From Hydrogenophaga sp. (lineage in GTDB: Bacteria; Pseudomonadota; Gammaproteobacteria; Burkholderiales; Burkholderiaceae_C): 64,000 nt of DNA. The position numbers and the translations under genes are program-made. Positions 17,271-24,914 of this stretch are shown here, in pieces (the first letter of the stretch is position 1; every line of letters starts with the position of its first letter). The notes under the pieces were generated by a model that saw nothing but the letters and a program-made list of their open reading frames with translations, was not told the DNA's origin and did not search any database. Where the stretch lies: positions 1-64,000 of the forward strand of contig NZ_JAHCKK010000016.1 of assembly GCF_026125825.1 (NCBI RefSeq), given 5' to 3'.

Positions 17271-17903
17271 TCAGATGAGCGCCTCCGATGGCAGCACGTG
17301 CACACCGGGCGCCCCCGCCAGCGCGGCCTGCAGCAGGTGGTGCGCGATGCGCTCGGCCGGCACCACGCGGTAGCGCCGGGGGAGCAGGGGCTGCACTGCA
17401 CGCAAAACCAGCACCGCCAGCCGCTCCAGCGGCCGGCTCTGCGGGCGCTGGCCGTCGATCAGCCCCGGACGCACCAGCGTGAGCGAGGGATAGCCCACGG
17501 CCTGCAGGTCGCGCTCGACCTCGCCCTTGGTGCGCGAATAGAAGACGCGCGAACGCGCATCGGCGCCCAGCGCGGAGTTCAGGGCAAAGGCCCGCGCCCC
17601 GTGGCGCCGCGCCAGGTAGGCCACTTCCAGCGGGTGGTCGTGATCGACCTTGTAAAACGCGGCCTGCGAGCCCGCCACGCGGATTGTGGTGCCCAGGGTG
17701 CAGATCACGGCGTCCACCCGCCACCACTCGGCGTCTTCGGGCAGGCGCTCGAAGTCCACCACGGGATTGAGCAGTTTGGGGTGCGCAGCCAGGGGGTGGC
17801 GGGTCGGCGCGACCACGCGCTCCACGGCAGGATCGGCCAGGGCTTGGCGCAGCACATGGCTGCCCACCAGGCCGGTGGCGCCCACCAGCAACAGTTGTTT
17901 CAT
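17271..17903 (-). CDS. NAD(P)H-binding protein, TIP30/HTATIP2-like SDR
   Basis: A 210-residue atypical short-chain dehydrogenase-like protein. It has the N-terminal GATGLVGSH nucleotide loop (about 8-16), ICTLGTTIR near 68-76 and a YSRTKGEVE catalytic-type motif near 122. HTATIP2-like proteins bind NADPH; their reactions are mostly unknown. It starts its own unit on the minus strand, followed by the flavoprotein operon 115 bases on. Confidence 0.78.
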   Translation of the reverse strand: MKQLLLVGATGLVGSHVLRQALADPAVERVVAPTRHPLAAHPKLLNPVVDFERLPEDAEWWRVDAVICTLGTTIRVAGSQAAFYKVDHDHPLEVAYLARRHGARAFALNSALGADARSRVFYSRTKGEVERDLQAVGYPSLTLVRPGLIDGQRPQSRPLERLAVLVLRAVQPLLPRRYRVVPAERIAHHLLQAALAGAPGVHVLPSEALI

Positions 17904-18025
17904 GCAATCGCTTTGTTCTTCGCGCCGGATCGGCGGGTCTGGGGCGCATGGTCCCTGCGTGGCACCCCCGCGTCAAACGGAATTACATGGCGACACATCC
18001 GCGCCCCCGCGCCGCGCCGGGCCGC

Positions 18026-18883
18026 TCAGTTGAGTGCGCGGCGCAGTTCCTGCAGGCGCTGCGCGATGGCATCGCGGTCGAGCGTGTCGTCGGCATGGGC
18101 CACGTAGGTTTCCAGGTCACCCACGGCCAGGCGCACGTCGCCCATCTCGGCCCAGGCCAGCCCCCGGTCGCGGTACTCGACCCAGGCGTCGGGCAGCAGG
18201 ATGAGCAGGCGGTCCAGCACGGCGATCAGGCGCAGCCAGTCTTCCTGCGTGCGGTGGATTTCCTTGAGGTTGCGCAGCAGGCGCGCCAGGATCTCGCGCG
18301 GCGTGGCCGCCTGCAGATACAGGCCCACCGGCACATCGAAGTCGTCCACCAGCCCGTTGCGCCGCTTGTAGGGCTCCAGCCGCTCCGAGAGGTCTTCGCG
18401 GCTGAGCGACTGGCCGGTGAAAGGGTCGATCACCACCTGCCCATTGGGCAGGTTGACCTTGACCATGAAGTGGCCGGGAAAGTTGACGCCACGCGCCTTC
18501 AGGCCCAGGCCCTGGGCCAGCTCCAGCCAGAGCACGGCCAGCGAGATGGGAATGCCCCGGCGCGTGCGCAGCACGGCGTTGAGGAAGCTGTTGTCGGGGT
18601 CGTAGTAGTTGTTGACGTTGCCGCCAAACCCCATGTCGCGGAAGAAGAACTGGTTGAGCGTGCGCAGCCGCTGCAGCGGGCCGGCGTCGGCGGGGCAGCG
18701 CCGGCGCACGCGGGCCAGCATCTGGTCCACGTCGCCGAGCACCTGCTGCACGTCCAGGTCGGGGTATTCGTCCTGGGCGACGGAGGTGGCCGCCTCGAAC
18801 AGCGGCAAAGCCTCGTCGTCGCCCACCAGGGCAGCAAAGTAGCCCAGGGGGGTCGGCGCGGGGAATTCGTACGCGGTCGGCAT
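18026..18883 (-). CDS. SirB1-family transglutaminase-like / TPR protein
   Basis: A 285-residue protein. The N-terminal two thirds form the SirB1 transglutaminase-like domain, with NNYYDPDNSFLNAVLRTRRGIPISLAVLWLELAQGLG and FPGHFMVKV. The C-terminal part contains TPR-like helices (DRLLILLPDAWVEYRDRGLAWAEMGDVRLAVGDLETYV). The classical transglutaminase Cys is absent from the SIPISLA-type motif, as usual for the family, so enzymatic activity is doubtful. It lies directly before murJ on the same strand (30 bases), suggesting co-transcription. Confidence 0.85.
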   Translation of the reverse strand: MPTAYEFPAPTPLGYFAALVGDDEALPLFEAATSVAQDEYPDLDVQQVLGDVDQMLARVRRRCPADAGPLQRLRTLNQFFFRDMGFGGNVNNYYDPDNSFLNAVLRTRRGIPISLAVLWLELAQGLGLKARGVNFPGHFMVKVNLPNGQVVIDPFTGQSLSREDLSERLEPYKRRNGLVDDFDVPVGLYLQAATPREILARLLRNLKEIHRTQEDWLRLIAVLDRLLILLPDAWVEYRDRGLAWAEMGDVRLAVGDLETYVAHADDTLDRDAIAQRLQELRRALN

Positions 18884-18913
18884 GGTGGGGTGGTCCGGAA
18901 TCCGCAGATTACG

Positions 18914-20473
18914 TCATTTTCTGACGAACTGCCGCAAGTTCAACCCCGCCAGCAACAGCGTGAGGAAATAGACCAACACCCCGCCCAGCACGCACAGCGT
19001 GAGCAGGCCCACGCGCTGCAGCGCCTGGCCCTCGAAAGCCAGCCAGTCGAAGCGCGCGGCCACCCACATCAGGAACACGGCCAGCAAGGCGCTGGCCGCC
19101 AGCACCTGCATGCCGAAGCGGGCCCAGCCCGGAGACGGTGTGTACGCGCCCCGGCGGATCAGCCCCACCAGCAGGAACAGCGCATTGACCATGGCGCCGA
19201 TGCCGATCGCCAGCGCCAGCCCGGCGTGTGCCAGCCGGGGCACCAGCAGGAAATTGAGCACCTGGGTGAGCACCAGCACCCCGATGGCGATCTTCACCGG
19301 CGTGCGGATGTCCTGCCGCGCGTAGAAGCCCGGCGCCAGCACCTTGATGGCGACCAGCCCGATCAGGCCCGCGCCATAGCCCATCAGGGCCGTGGCCGTG
19401 CGCTGCACGTCGGCGCCCGTGAAGGCCCCGTAGTGGTAGAGCACAGCCACCAGGGGCTGGGCGAAGGTCAGCAGCGCCACGGCGCAGGGCACGGCCAGCA
19501 GCACCACCAGGCGCAGGCCCCAGTCCAGCAGGCCGCTGTAGCGCACGGCGTCGTCGGACGCCTTGGCCGCTGCCAGCTGCGGCAGCAGCACCACCCCCAG
19601 CGCCACGCCCAGCATGGCAGTGGGAAACTCCATCAGCCGGTCGGCATAGGTCAGCCAGCTCACGCTGCCCGTGCCCAGGTGCGAGGCGATCTGGGTGTTG
19701 ATCAGCAGGGAAACCTGCGCCACGCTCACCCCCAGCAGCGCCGGCAGCATGAGGGTGGTCACCCGCTGCGTCCCCGGGTGCTGCCAGGCCGCCTTCAGGG
19801 CCGGCCAGCGCAGGCTCACGCGCGGCAACAGGCCCAGCTGGCGCAGCGCGGGAATCTGCACGCCCAGTTGCAGCGCGCCGCCCAGCAGCACGCCCCCGCC
19901 CATGGCGTAGATGGGCTCGATGCCCAGCGAGGCGAACCAGGGCGCGCCCCAGCCGGCGGCGGCGATCATGGCCACATTGAGCAGCACCGGCGTGGCCGCC
20001 GGGACCGCGAAACGTTTCCAGGTGTTCAGAATGCCCGCCGACAGCGCCACGAAGGACATGAAAGCGATGTAGGGGAACATCCACCGCGTCATGAACACGG
20101 CGGCGTCGAAACCGGGGTCGTCCAGGCCGCTGGCCATGGCCCAGACCAGCACCGGCGCGCCCACCACGCCCAGCACGCAGGTGGCGGTGAGCGCCCAGGC
20201 CAGCACGGTGGCGATCTGGTTCACCAGCACCCGGGTGGCGTCGTCGCCCTCCTTTTCCCGCACGCCGGCCAGCACCGGGACGAACGCCTGGCTGAACGCG
20301 CCCTCGGCGAACAGCCGGCGCAGCAGGTTGGGAATGCGGAAGGCGACGTTGAAGGCGTCGGTCAGCGCGCTCGCGCCAAAGGTGGCCGCCATGAGCAGCT
20401 CGCGCACCAGGCCGGTGATGCGGGACGCCAGCGTGAGCAGCGAGACGAGGGAGGCGGACTTGAAAAGGGTCAC
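18914..20473 (-). CDS. murJ: Lipid II flippase MurJ
   Basis: A 519-residue, roughly 14-TM member of the MOP superfamily that flips the peptidoglycan precursor lipid II across the inner membrane. It has the N-terminal LASRITGLVRELLMAATFG and NAFRIPNLLRRLFAEGAFSQAFVPVL signatures and the usual charged residues in TM1, TM2 and TM8 regions. It is divergent from rpsT, an arrangement common in beta- and gammaproteobacteria. Confidence 0.96.
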   Translation of the reverse strand: MTLFKSASLVSLLTLASRITGLVRELLMAATFGASALTDAFNVAFRIPNLLRRLFAEGAFSQAFVPVLAGVREKEGDDATRVLVNQIATVLAWALTATCVLGVVGAPVLVWAMASGLDDPGFDAAVFMTRWMFPYIAFMSFVALSAGILNTWKRFAVPAATPVLLNVAMIAAAGWGAPWFASLGIEPIYAMGGGVLLGGALQLGVQIPALRQLGLLPRVSLRWPALKAAWQHPGTQRVTTLMLPALLGVSVAQVSLLINTQIASHLGTGSVSWLTYADRLMEFPTAMLGVALGVVLLPQLAAAKASDDAVRYSGLLDWGLRLVVLLAVPCAVALLTFAQPLVAVLYHYGAFTGADVQRTATALMGYGAGLIGLVAIKVLAPGFYARQDIRTPVKIAIGVLVLTQVLNFLLVPRLAHAGLALAIGIGAMVNALFLLVGLIRRGAYTPSPGWARFGMQVLAASALLAVFLMWVAARFDWLAFEGQALQRVGLLTLCVLGGVLVYFLTLLLAGLNLRQFVRK

Positions 20474-20527
20474 GCGACGAGTGTAACGACCGGGAACCGC
20501 CCTCCTGCCCCGCCCAGCCGGCCGCCC

Positions 20528-20555
20528 TTGCCAGCCCGGCAGGCCGTGCTAAAAT
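20528..20555 (+). promoter_or_regulatory. rpsT promoter
   Basis: TTGCCA (20528-20533) and TAAAAT (20550-20555) separated by 16 bases form a sigma-70 type promoter about 45 bases before the rpsT start. The same TAAAAT hexamer occurs before purM and argD. Confidence 0.7.
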
Positions 20556-20600
20556 CGCGGGCTTTGCTGGCATCATCCCCAAACACCGAAGGAACTCACC

Positions 20601-20903
20601 ATGGCAACCAAGCCGAAGAAAAAGAACCCCCGTCTGGCGTCTGGCCGCAAGCGCGTGCGCCAGGACGTCAAGATCAATGCAGCCAACACCTCGCTGCGCT
20701 CCAAATACCGCACCGCCGTCAAGAACGTTGAAAAAGCCGTTCTGAGCGGCGACAAGGACAAGGCGACCGAACTGTTCGCCAAGATGCAGAAGGTCGTCGA
20801 CATCGTCGCCGACAAGGGCATCTTCCACAAGAACAAGGCCGCGCGCGACAAGAGCCGCCTGTCGGCCAAAGTCAAGGGTCTTGCAGCCGCCGCCGCTGCC
20901 TGA
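20601..20903 (+). CDS. rpsT: 30S ribosomal protein S20
   Basis: A 100-residue lysine/arginine-rich helical protein. It has the S20 pattern: [54 protein letters not shown]. It binds 16S rRNA in the 30S body. The C-terminus ends in an alanine run (LAAAAAA), slightly longer than in E. coli. A strong intrinsic terminator follows 85 bases after the stop. Confidence 0.97.
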   Translation: MATKPKKKNPRLASGRKRVRQDVKINAANTSLRSKYRTAVKNVEKAVLSGDKDKATELFAKMQKVVDIVADKGIFHKNKAARDKSRLSAKVKGLAAAAAA

Positions 20904-20987
20904 ACCTCCCCCGGTCTGGCCCCGCCAGACCACCAGCCCGGGCCCCCAGGGCCTGCCGTTTGAAACGGGTGCGCTGCCAGCAAAAGC

Positions 20988-21015
20988 AAAAAAGCCGTCG
21001 CAAGACGGCTTTTTT
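20988..21015. terminator. Bidirectional intrinsic terminator between rpsT and DUF3579 gene
   Basis: A6, stem GCCGTC (20994-20999), GCAA loop, GACGGC (21004-21009), T6. Symmetrical, so usable by both convergent genes. Confidence 0.92.
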
Positions 21016-21039
21016 GTTGCCCGCGCCCAAAGCGGGGGA

Positions 21040-21360
21040 TCAGGTCTTGGACGGGGGATCGGGGAGGAGGCAGGCCTCGACCACCTGCAGGCCGTTGTCG
21101 CGCGCGAAGTTCATGCAGAAATCCCAGGCCATGGGCTCGGCCTCGCGCAGGTCGGTGTGCACCACCACGCACTTGATGCCGTTGATGTTGTTGGGCACGC
21201 ACCAGGGCGAATAGCTCAGGTGGCTGCCGGGCGTGGCGCCACCCGGGCGGAACGAGCTCATCACCCCGGCCAGGCGCTCGGCCCAGTCACTGGGGCGGAA
21301 CGTGCGGCCGTCCTTCGTGACACCCTGGATGAAAACTTGTTTGGCTGTCGGTGAAACCAT
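21040..21360 (-). CDS. DUF3579 family protein
   Basis: A 106-residue small soluble protein matching the betaproteobacterial DUF3579 family. Conserved segments include FIQGVTKDGRTFRPSDWAERLAGVMS, YSPWCVPNNINGIKCVVV and EPMAWDFCMNFARDNGLQV. No catalytic motif is evident and the function is unknown. The start at 21360 is chosen because family similarity begins there; the frame stays open for 23 codons upstream. It is divergent from argD. Confidence 0.82.
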   Translation of the reverse strand: MVSPTAKQVFIQGVTKDGRTFRPSDWAERLAGVMSSFRPGGATPGSHLSYSPWCVPNNINGIKCVVVHTDLREAEPMAWDFCMNFARDNGLQVVEACLLPDPPSKT

Positions 21361-21452
21361 CGGGGGGAGAGGCCTTCGGATGGAGGGCTCGACTGGAAGA
21401 ATGCCGCCACCGGACCGAGGATCGCTCACCGGGGCGGGAGGCAGGTATTCTA

Positions 21453-21464
21453 TCTTATATAAGA
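21453..21464. promoter_or_regulatory. Perfect AT-rich palindrome TCTTATATAAGA
   Basis: A 12-base perfect palindrome in otherwise GC-rich DNA, in the 268-base gap between the divergent DUF3579 gene and argD. A TAGAAT hexamer on the minus strand (21447-21452) abuts it and could be a -10 for the DUF3579 gene, so the palindrome would overlap the promoter. The binding protein is not known from this sequence. Confidence 0.5.
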
Positions 21465-21556
21465 CTTGGAACGAGGGATCGCCCGGATCGGCCAGCGTAC
21501 ACCGGGCGCATTTCAGCGATGCCCAACAAGCAATGATGATGCCCGCTCGCTGCCCC

Positions 21557-21606
21557 TAAAATCGCGCTTCAACGGCTCAACCTTCGTTGAGCCGCTTTCT
21601 TTTTGG
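21557..21606 (+). promoter_or_regulatory. argD leader: TAAAAT box and terminator-like hairpin
   Basis: TAAAAT at 21557-21562 looks like a -10 element. It is followed by a perfect 8-base stem GGCTCAAC (21574-21581), CTTC loop, GTTGAGCC (21586-21593) and then a T-rich run (GCTTTCTTTTTGG). The hairpin ends about 23 bases before the argD ATG. It could be an attenuator-like terminator or a 5' stabiliser; there is no room for a leader peptide of usual size. Confidence 0.5.
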
Positions 21607-21628
21607 CCCTTCCCACCGGAGTCCCCGC

Positions 21629-22828
21629 ATGAACGCCGCCCTCAAGCCCGTCGCTTCTCCCCACGTGATGAACACCTACGGCCGTCTGCCGATCGCGATG
21701 TCACACGGCCGAGGCGTGCGCCTGTGGGACACCAACGGCAAGGAATACCTGGACGCGCTGGGCGGCATCGCCGTCAACACCCTGGGCCACGCCCACCCCA
21801 AACTGGTGCCTGCCCTGCAGGACCAGATCGCCAAGCTGATCCACTCCAGCAACTACTACCACGTGCCCGACCAGGAACGGCTCGCGCAGATGCTGGTGGA
21901 GCGCTCGGGCATGACCAATGTGTTCTTCTGCAGCACCGGGCTGGAGGCCAACGAGGCCGCCCTCAAGCTGGCGCGCAAGTACGGTCACGACAAGGGCATC
22001 GAACGCCCCGAGATCGTGGTCTACGACAAGGCCTTCCACGGTCGCTCCATCGCCACCCTCTCGGCCACCGGCAACCCCAAGGTGCAGGCCGGCTTCGGCC
22101 CCCTGGTCGAAGGCTTCATCCGCGTGCCGCTCAACGACATCGAGTCGCTCAAGAAGGCCACCGCCGGCAACCCCAACGTGGTCGCCGTGTTCTTCGAGAC
22201 CATCCAGGGCGAAGGCGGCGTCAATCCGATGCGCGCGCAGTACCTCAAGGACGTGCGCGCCCTGTGCGACGCCAACGACTGGCTGCTGATGATCGATGAA
22301 GTGCAATGCGGCATGGGCCGCACCGGCAAGTGGTTCGCCCACCAGTGGGCCGGCATCGTGCCCGACGTGATGCCCCTGGCCAAGGGCCTGGGCTCGGGCG
22401 TGCCGATCGGCGCGGTGGTGGCCGGCCCCAAGGCCGCCAACATCTTCCAGCCCGGCAACCATGGCACCACCTTCGGCGGCAACCCGCTGGCCATGCGCGC
22501 CGGGGTCGAGACCATCCGCATCATGGAAGAGGAAGGCCTGCTGGAGAACGCCGCCCGCGTGGGCCAGCACCTGCGCACCGTGCTCGAGAAAGACCTGATC
22601 GGCAAGGCCGGCGTGAAGGAAATCCGGGGCCAGGGCCTGATGCTCGGCATCGAACTCACCAAGCCCTGCGGCGTGCTCACCCAGCGCGCTGCCGACGCCG
22701 GCCTGCTGATCTCGGTCACCGCCGACAACGTGGTCCGCATGGTGCCTCCGCTGATCATGACCACGGCCGAGGCCGACGAGGTGGCGGGCATCCTGCTGCC
22801 GCTGATCCACGCCTTCCTGGCCGAATGA
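21629..22828 (+). CDS. argD: Acetylornithine aminotransferase
   Basis: A 399-residue class III PLP aminotransferase that makes N-acetylornithine in arginine synthesis (and often succinyl-diaminopimelate). Landmarks are LWDTNGKEYLDALGGIAVNTLGHAHP, FFCSTGLEANEAALKLARK, FHGRS, the LMIDEVQCGMGRTGKWFA Asp/Gln pair and the PLP lysine in PLAKGLGSGVPIGA. The start at 21629 lies after the hairpin leader. The stop overlaps the first possible ATG of argF (ATGA). Confidence 0.95.
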   Translation: MNAALKPVASPHVMNTYGRLPIAMSHGRGVRLWDTNGKEYLDALGGIAVNTLGHAHPKLVPALQDQIAKLIHSSNYYHVPDQERLAQMLVERSGMTNVFFCSTGLEANEAALKLARKYGHDKGIERPEIVVYDKAFHGRSIATLSATGNPKVQAGFGPLVEGFIRVPLNDIESLKKATAGNPNVVAVFFETIQGEGGVNPMRAQYLKDVRALCDANDWLLMIDEVQCGMGRTGKWFAHQWAGIVPDVMPLAKGLGSGVPIGAVVAGPKAANIFQPGNHGTTFGGNPLAMRAGVETIRIMEEEGLLENAARVGQHLRTVLEKDLIGKAGVKEIRGQGLMLGIELTKPCGVLTQRAADAGLLISVTADNVVRMVPPLIMTTAEADEVAGILLPLIHAFLAE

Positions 22829-23796
22829 GCGCCGCCACCGCCATGACGATCCCGCACTACCTGCAGTTCAAGGACCTCGACGCCGCCACCTACGCCTACC
22901 TGTTCGAGCGCGCGGCCTTCATCAAGCGCAAGTTCAAGGCGGTCGAGAAGTACCAGCCCTTCGCCGACCCCGACCGCACCCTGGCCATGATCTTCGAGAA
23001 GGCCAGCACGCGCACGCGCGTGAGCTTCGAGGCCGGCATGTACCAGATGGGCGGCTCGGTGGTGCACCTGACCACCGGCGACAGCCAGCTCGGTCGCGCC
23101 GAACCCATCGAAGACAGCGCCCGCGTGATCAGTCGCATGGTCGACATCGTGATGATCCGCACCTTCGAGCAGAGCAAGATCGAGGCCTTCGCGGCGCACT
23201 CGCGCGTGCCCGTCATCAACGGCCTGACCAACGAGTTCCACCCCTGCCAGATCCTGGCCGACATCTTCACCTACCTTGAGCGGCGTGGCACGGACCCGCA
23301 AGGCAAGCCCGACATGGCTTGCCTTCAAGGCAAGGTCGTGGCCTGGGTCGGCGACGGCAACAACATGGCCAACACCTGGCTGCAGGCCGCCGAGCTGCTG
23401 GGCTTCACAGTGCATGTGAGCACCCCCAGCGGCTACGAGGTGGACCCGGTGCTCGCCGGCATCCGCAACCCGGACTGCTACAAGGTCTTCAAAGACCCGC
23501 GCGAAGCCTGCGCGGGCGCCCACCTCGTCACCACCGACGTGTGGACCAGCATGGGCTTCGAGGCCGAGAACGAGGTGCGGCGCGCCGCCTTCAAGCGCTG
23601 GTGCGTGGACGAGGACATGATGCGCACCGCCCAGCCCGACGCGCTCTTCATGCACTGCCTGCCCGCGCACCGGGGCGAAGAGGTCAGCGCCGAGGTGATC
23701 GACGGGCCGCAGTCCGTCGTCTGGGACGAGGCCGAGAACCGCATGCACGTCCAGAAGGCCCTGATGGAGTACCTGCTGCTCGGCCGCCTGGGCTAG
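22825..23796 (+). CDS. argF: Ornithine carbamoyltransferase
   Basis: A 323-residue enzyme (317 if started at the ATG at 22843) that makes citrulline from ornithine and carbamoyl phosphate. It has the carbamoyl-phosphate motif EKASTRTRVSFE, then HPCQILADIFT, the ornithine motif VWTSMGFE and the HCLPAHRGEE cysteine loop. The upstream ATG at 22825 overlaps the argD stop and was preferred for coupling; the family fold begins after 22843. Its TAG stop lies inside the left end of the inverted-repeat element. Confidence 0.94.
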   Translation: MSAATAMTIPHYLQFKDLDAATYAYLFERAAFIKRKFKAVEKYQPFADPDRTLAMIFEKASTRTRVSFEAGMYQMGGSVVHLTTGDSQLGRAEPIEDSARVISRMVDIVMIRTFEQSKIEAFAAHSRVPVINGLTNEFHPCQILADIFTYLERRGTDPQGKPDMACLQGKVVAWVGDGNNMANTWLQAAELLGFTVHVSTPSGYEVDPVLAGIRNPDCYKVFKDPREACAGAHLVTTDVWTSMGFEAENEVRRAAFKRWCVDEDMMRTAQPDALFMHCLPAHRGEEVSAEVIDGPQSVVWDEAENRMHVQKALMEYLLLGRLG

Positions 23797-23993
23797 GGCC
23801 TGCCAACATTTTTTTCCAAGATGCGTTGCGGATCAAAAAGGCCATGCGCAAGGCGCGAAACGCAGACGGGCCGGTGGCCCGGCGAGGCTTCGCAACGCGG
23901 CGCATGGCCTTCCAGTCTGGCCGTCGTCCCGCGCCTTGACTGGCGCTGTTTTCAATCCATTCGCACTTGGAAAAATAGTGTTGGCAGGCCCTA
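23794..23993. mobile_element. 200-bp MITE-like inverted-repeat element between argF and the next gene
   Basis: Perfect 15-base terminal inverted repeats TAGGGCCTGCCAACA (23794-23808) and its complement (23979-23993). Similarity continues inward for about 12 bases (a T-run followed by CCAAG). A second internal pair, GGCCATGCGC near 23841 and GCGCATGGCC near 23903, lies around a central GGGCCGGTGGCCC. It has no coding capacity. It begins on the argF stop codon and ends on the base before the ATG of the methyltransferase gene. I see no clear target-site duplication. Confidence 0.65.
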
Positions 23994-24914
23994 ATGCAAG
24001 CCCTGCTCGACGCCATCGCGCGCCTCGAACCCGCCGACTCGGCGCGGCGGGTCTTCCATGGCCGCGGCGGCCTGCACCCGGGCTGCGAGCAGTGGGCACT
24101 CGACGCCTTCCCCCCGGTCTGGGTGCTGACCAGCTTCAAACCGGTGGACGAGGCCACCCTGGCCGTGCTGCACACCGCGCTGGCCGAGCGCTGGGCCCAG
24201 GCCGCGCCCGGCGAACCGCTGAACTGGGTCTTCCAGTGCCGGCACGAAAGCCAGACCGAAACCCGCCTGATGGCCGGCGCCGTGCCCGAACGCCATGTGG
24301 TGAGCGAGCGCGGCGCGCGCTATCTGGTGCACGTGCTCAAAGGCCAGAACCACGGCCTGTTCCTGGACATGGCCGAGGGCCGCCAATGGGTGCGCGAGCA
24401 GGCCCGGGGCCAGAAGCTGCTCAACCTGTTCGCCTACACCTGCGCGTTCTCGGTCGTGGCGCTGCAAGGCGGCGCGAAACAGGTGGTCAACGTCGACATG
24501 AGCGGTGGCGCCATGGCCATCGGCCAGCAGAACCACCCGCTCAACGGCCTGGCCGGCGGCGCCAGCTTCCTCGCCCACGACATCTTCAAGACCTGGGGCA
24601 AGATCACCCGCAGCGGCCCCTACGGCCTGGTCATCGTGGACCCGCCGAGCTTCCAGAAAGGCAGCTTCGTCGCCACCAAGGACTACCAGCGGCTGATGCG
24701 CCGCTTGCCCGACCTGCTCCTGCCCGGCGCCCGGGTGCTGCTCTGCCTCAACGCGCCCGAGCTCGACACGGCCTTTCTGCGGCAGCAGATGCAGGAAGCC
24801 GCGCCCGAGCTGGTGTTCGAGCAGCGCCTGCCCAACCCCGAGGCCTTCGCCGACGCCGCGCCCGAGCGCGCGCTCAAGGTGCTGGTCTACCGCGCTGCGC
24901 CATTGGCCTCATAG
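23994..24914 (+). CDS. Class I SAM-dependent methyltransferase, RlmI-like
   Basis: A 306-residue protein resembling the catalytic part of 23S rRNA cytosine-C5 methyltransferases (RlmI) but without the N-terminal PUA domain. It has the SAM loop LLNLFAYTCAFSVVALQGGA at about 142-161, the acidic NVDMSGGAM after it, and VIVDPPSFQKGSF at about 218-230. It begins directly at the right end of the inverted-repeat element, which must therefore contain its ribosome site and perhaps promoter. It converges on the aminotransferase gene with a 6-base overlap. rRNA is the likely target, but that is inference. Confidence 0.82.
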   Translation: MQALLDAIARLEPADSARRVFHGRGGLHPGCEQWALDAFPPVWVLTSFKPVDEATLAVLHTALAERWAQAAPGEPLNWVFQCRHESQTETRLMAGAVPERHVVSERGARYLVHVLKGQNHGLFLDMAEGRQWVREQARGQKLLNLFAYTCAFSVVALQGGAKQVVNVDMSGGAMAIGQQNHPLNGLAGGASFLAHDIFKTWGKITRSGPYGLVIVDPPSFQKGSFVATKDYQRLMRRLPDLLLPGARVLLCLNAPELDTAFLRQQMQEAAPELVFEQRLPNPEAFADAAPERALKVLVYRAAPLAS

